The notes under the pieces: generated by a model
The model's input: only the letters and a program-made list of their open reading frames with translations
Told to the model about the DNA's origin: nothing
The model's database searches: none
Position numbers and translations under genes: made by a program
Shown: one piece after another, positions 61,280 through 64,000 of the stretch
Layout of the letters: each line of letters begins with the position of its first letter
Position numbering within the stretch: the stretch's first letter is position 1
Assembly (NCBI RefSeq): GCF_036503815.1
Contig: NZ_AP027764.1
Location: 2,728,001 to 2,792,000, forward strand
Reading direction: 5' to 3'
From: Escherichia coli
GTDB lineage: Bacteria > Pseudomonadota > Gammaproteobacteria > Enterobacterales > Enterobacteriaceae
DNA: 64,000 nucleotides

Positions 61280-63877
61280 TTATTTTTTCCCTTCAACCCA
61301 TTTGCCATCAACATAAAATGCTGACCAGCCAGTCGCCTTTCCGTCTTTTTCCGAAGAGACATATTGCTGTTTGGTTTTACGGCTAAAGCGAACCATGGTC
61401 TTATTACCTTCCGGATCCTGCTGTGGCGCATCGGCCAGATAACGCAGTTTTTCCGGCAGACGGTCGCGGAAGCGATAAAGCTCTTCCACCAGTGGCGCAC
61501 GTGTTTCACGCGATTTCGGGAAGGTATTGGCCGCCAGGAACACACCGGCAGCACCGTCACGCAGCACGAAATGAGCATCTGATTTTTCGCACGGCAGCTC
61601 CGGTAATGGCACCGGATCTTCCTTCGGTGGTGCCACTTCGCCGTTACGTAAAATCTTACGTGTGTTTTTACACTCTTCGTTAGTGCAGGCCATGTATTTA
61701 CCGAAACGCCCCATTTTCAGGTGCATTTCAGATCCACATTTTTCACACTCAACTATCGGGCCGTCATAACCTTTAATGCGGAATTCGCCCTCTTCGATCT
61801 CGTAACCGTCGCAGGTTGGGTTATTACCACAGACATGCAACTTACGTTTCGGATCGATGAGATAGCTGTCCATCGCCGTGCCGCATTTCGGGCAACGACG
61901 TTTTGCGCGCAGCGCGTTGGTTTCAGCGTCTTCACCTTCCAGCACGTTCAGCACTTCGTTTTCCGGCACCAGGTTGATGGTGGTTTTGCAACGCTCTTTC
62001 GGTGGCAGAGCGTAGCCGGAACAGCCAAGGAATACCCCGGTGCTCGCTGTGCGAATACCCATTTTGCGACCACAGGTCGGGCAGTCGATGCTGGTCAGAA
62101 CCATCTGGTTCGGGCGCATACCCCCCTCTTCGGGATCTTTTTCAGCTTTATCTAACTGCTGGGTGAAATCCGAGAAGAAGTGATCCAGTACAGCTTTCCA
62201 CTCTGCTTCGTGATTTGCCACCTGGTCGAGGCTGTTTTCCATCTGTGCGGTGAAGTCGTAGTTCATTAACTCACGGAAATTCTCTTCCAGGCGATCGGTG
62301 ACGATTTCGCCCATTTTTTCCGCATAGAAACGACGATTTTCTACTCGCACATAGCCACGATCCTGAATGGTCGAAATGATCGACGCGTAGGTAGACGGAC
62401 GACCGATACCGCGTTTTTCCAGCTCTTTAACCAGCGATGCTTCACTGAAACGGGCTGGCGGCTTGGTAAAGTGCTGGGCTGGTGTCAGTTCAACGAGCGT
62501 CAGAGCATCGCCTTTATCGACTGCCGGTAAGATACGATCTTCATCGCCTTTACGCAGTGCAGGCATCACTTTCGTCCAGCCATCAAAGCGCAAAATACGA
62601 CCGCGTGCTTTCAGGCGGAAATCGCCCGCACCAACGGTCAGCGTCGTGGAGTCATATTTCGCTGGGGTCATCTGGCAGGCAACGAACTGACGCCAGATTA
62701 ACTGGTACAGTTTCTGCGCATCTGCTTCCATATCCTTCAGCGATTCCGCCATCACATTGACGTCAGAAGGACGAATCGCTTCGTGCGCTTCCTGTGAGTT
62801 TTCTTTGCTGGCGTACTGATTCGGACTTTCCGGCAGATATTTCTTACCAAAATTATCGCTGATATAACCGCGAACCATATTTACTGCGTCCTGACTCAGG
62901 TTGGTGGAGTCGGTACGCATGTAAGTGATATAGCCTGCTTCATACAAACGCTGCGCCATCATCATGGTTTTTTTCACGCCAAAACCAAGACGGGTGCTGG
63001 CAGCTTGTTGCAGCGTAGAGGTAATAAAAGGAGCGCCAGGTTTACTGGTTGTCGGTTTGTCTTCACGTTCCAGCACGCTGTAGCGCGCTTTTTCCAGCAG
63101 ACTTACCGCAGCCTGAGTTTGTTCTTTGTTGACCGGGCGGAACGGTTTGTCGTTCTGATGAGTCACCTGCAACGCCAACGCATCACCAGATGGCGTGGTC
63201 GTGCTGGCATCGACTTCCCAGAACTCTTCCGGTACGAACGCTTTAATTTCACGCTCACGCTCGACCACCAGGCGGACCGCCACCGACTGCACACGACCTG
63301 CAGACAGACCACGAGCGATCTTTTTCCACAGCAGCGGCGAAACCATATATCCCACCACGCGGTCCATAAAGCGACGCGCCTGCTGGGCATTAACACGATC
63401 AATATTCAGCTCACCTGGTTTGTTAAATGCCTGGCGGATCGCGTTTTTAGTAATTTCGTTAAACACCACTCGGCTATAGCGCGCATCATCACCACCAATC
63501 ACTTCCCGCAGGTGCCATGCAATGGCTTCCCCTTCGCGGTCAAGGTCGGTTGCGAGATAGATGTGGTCGGCTTTTTCAGCCAGTTGTTTCAGTTCAGAGA
63601 CGACCTTCTCTTTACCAGGCAACACTTCATAGTGCGCCTCCCAATTGTGCCACGGGTCAACCCCCATACGGTTGACGAGAGCGCCACGTTCATCCTTTTT
63701 AGGCTTTTTAGCCGTCTTGGTGGAGGTAGAGTCGGCACTCTTTTTGGCAGCTGAGCCACTGGTCGGCAAATCGCGGATGTGACCGACGCTGGATTTCACC
63801 ACGTAGTCACTACCCAGATACTTGTTGATCGTTTTGGCTTTTGCCGGGGACTCAACGATGACAAGAGCTTTACCCAT
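61280..63877 (-). CDS. topA: DNA topoisomerase I
   Basis: TopA (865 residues) relaxes negatively supercoiled DNA. The Toprim domain begins KALVIVESPAKAKTINKYLG with DLDREGEAIAWHL; the active-site tyrosine is Y319 in YITYMRTDSTNLS. Three C-terminal zinc ribbons (CPTCGRKM, CPKCGTAM, CEKCGSEM with their partner cysteines) and the ribbon-like tail are complete. The ATG at 63877 (MGKALVIVES) is the K-12 start; the frame continues 14 codons upstream without similarity. cysB follows 209 bases downstream on the same strand. Confidence 0.97.
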   Translation of the reverse strand: MGKALVIVESPAKAKTINKYLGSDYVVKSSVGHIRDLPTSGSAAKKSADSTSTKTAKKPKKDERGALVNRMGVDPWHNWEAHYEVLPGKEKVVSELKQLAEKADHIYLATDLDREGEAIAWHLREVIGGDDARYSRVVFNEITKNAIRQAFNKPGELNIDRVNAQQARRFMDRVVGYMVSPLLWKKIARGLSAGRVQSVAVRLVVEREREIKAFVPEEFWEVDASTTTPSGDALALQVTHQNDKPFRPVNKEQTQAAVSLLEKARYSVLEREDKPTTSKPGAPFITSTLQQAASTRLGFGVKKTMMMAQRLYEAGYITYMRTDSTNLSQDAVNMVRGYISDNFGKKYLPESPNQYASKENSQEAHEAIRPSDVNVMAESLKDMEADAQKLYQLIWRQFVACQMTPAKYDSTTLTVGAGDFRLKARGRILRFDGWTKVMPALRKGDEDRILPAVDKGDALTLVELTPAQHFTKPPARFSEASLVKELEKRGIGRPSTYASIISTIQDRGYVRVENRRFYAEKMGEIVTDRLEENFRELMNYDFTAQMENSLDQVANHEAEWKAVLDHFFSDFTQQLDKAEKDPEEGGMRPNQMVLTSIDCPTCGRKMGIRTASTGVFLGCSGYALPPKERCKTTINLVPENEVLNVLEGEDAETNALRAKRRCPKCGTAMDSYLIDPKRKLHVCGNNPTCDGYEIEEGEFRIKGYDGPIVECEKCGSEMHLKMGRFGKYMACTNEECKNTRKILRNGEVAPPKEDPVPLPELPCEKSDAHFVLRDGAAGVFLAANTFPKSRETRAPLVEELYRFRDRLPEKLRYLADAPQQDPEGNKTMVRFSRKTKQQYVSSEKDGKATGWSAFYVDGKWVEGKK

Positions 63878-64000
63878 ATTCACCTTACCTAATTTGATTC
63901 TTCCAGGAATGCGTCGCACGTTGATAAACCTTCCACTGGCAACGAGTTACCGATATGGACTCGTTCTCTGCGGATATCAACCCCTTGTCGTGACTCTGTT
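63878..64000 (-). promoter_or_regulatory. topA upstream region (window edge)
   Basis: These 123 bases hold part of the known multi-promoter region of topA, which is supercoiling- and heat-shock-responsive in K-12. I did not assign individual promoters. No other gene is seen; the next gene lies outside the window. Confidence 0.4.

Noticed and set aside
63005..63754. 249-codon open frame antisense to topA
   Set aside because: It is a shadow of topA; composition is unlike a real protein.

Overview
The window is chromosomal DNA from an Escherichia coli (or very close Escherichia) strain. Almost every protein can be matched from memory, nearly residue for residue, to the K-12 segment running from ynaI/mscMJ to topA, here shown in the opposite orientation to the usual K-12 map. 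I see no tRNA or rRNA gene, insertion sequence, prophage or CRISPR array. Repeats are limited to REP/BIME palindromes (after ycjW, after pspF, after ymjA) and one larger inverted-repeat element at the 3' end of ycjD.

Layout. 1-8.5 kb: the 3' part of the MscS-type channel ynaI, then a murein-recycling group (mppA, mpaA, ycjG), thiol peroxidase tpx, an unrecognised 680-residue gene that I do not know at this position in K-12, and the aromatic regulator tyrR. 8.5-25 kb: ycjXF, the LacI-family regulator ycjW, ompG, and the long glycoside operon ycjMNOPQRSTUV (glucosylglycerate phosphorylase, sugar ABC transporter, dehydrogenases, sugar epimerase/isomerase-like protein, kojibiose phosphorylase, beta-phosphoglucomutase) with an intact ATPase gene ycjV. 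25-28 kb: the phage-shock genes pspABCDE and the divergent activator pspF, with a visible sigma-54 promoter and PspF site. 28-37 kb: the putrescine utilisation genes puuEBCRD and divergent puuA and puuP. 37-44 kb: ymjA, the sapABCDF transporter operon and ycjD. 44-53 kb: fabI, yciW, rnb, pdeR, yciZ, yciT, osmB, yciH, pyrF. 53-64 kb: the lapAB envelope-regulation pair, pgpB, ribA, acnA, the tiny genes ymiC, yciX and ymiA, cysB and topA.

How the parts work together. MppA, MpaA and YcjG act in sequence on murein peptides: uptake, release of DAP, epimerisation of L-Ala-D-Glu. The Ycj operon imports and dismantles unusual glucosides. Two identical 17-nt palindrome-like sites, one in front of ycjM and one inside the end of ycjT in front of ycjU, are likely operators for YcjW. 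Puu proteins import putrescine, carry it through gamma-glutamylated intermediates to GABA and then to succinate semialdehyde, under PuuR; Sap transport is also linked to putrescine. Psp proteins guard the inner membrane.

What differs from the K-12 picture I remember: the extra large gene between tpx and tyrR, the absence of the pgrR-ycjY block between mppA and mpaA, an uninterrupted ycjV, and a slightly different C-terminus of Tpx. A possible 55-codon leader reading frame with a Pro-Pro-Pro run precedes and overlaps the puuP start. No wholly new multi-gene system is evident; the unknown gene, the intragenic operator and the puuP leader are the best candidates for follow-up.
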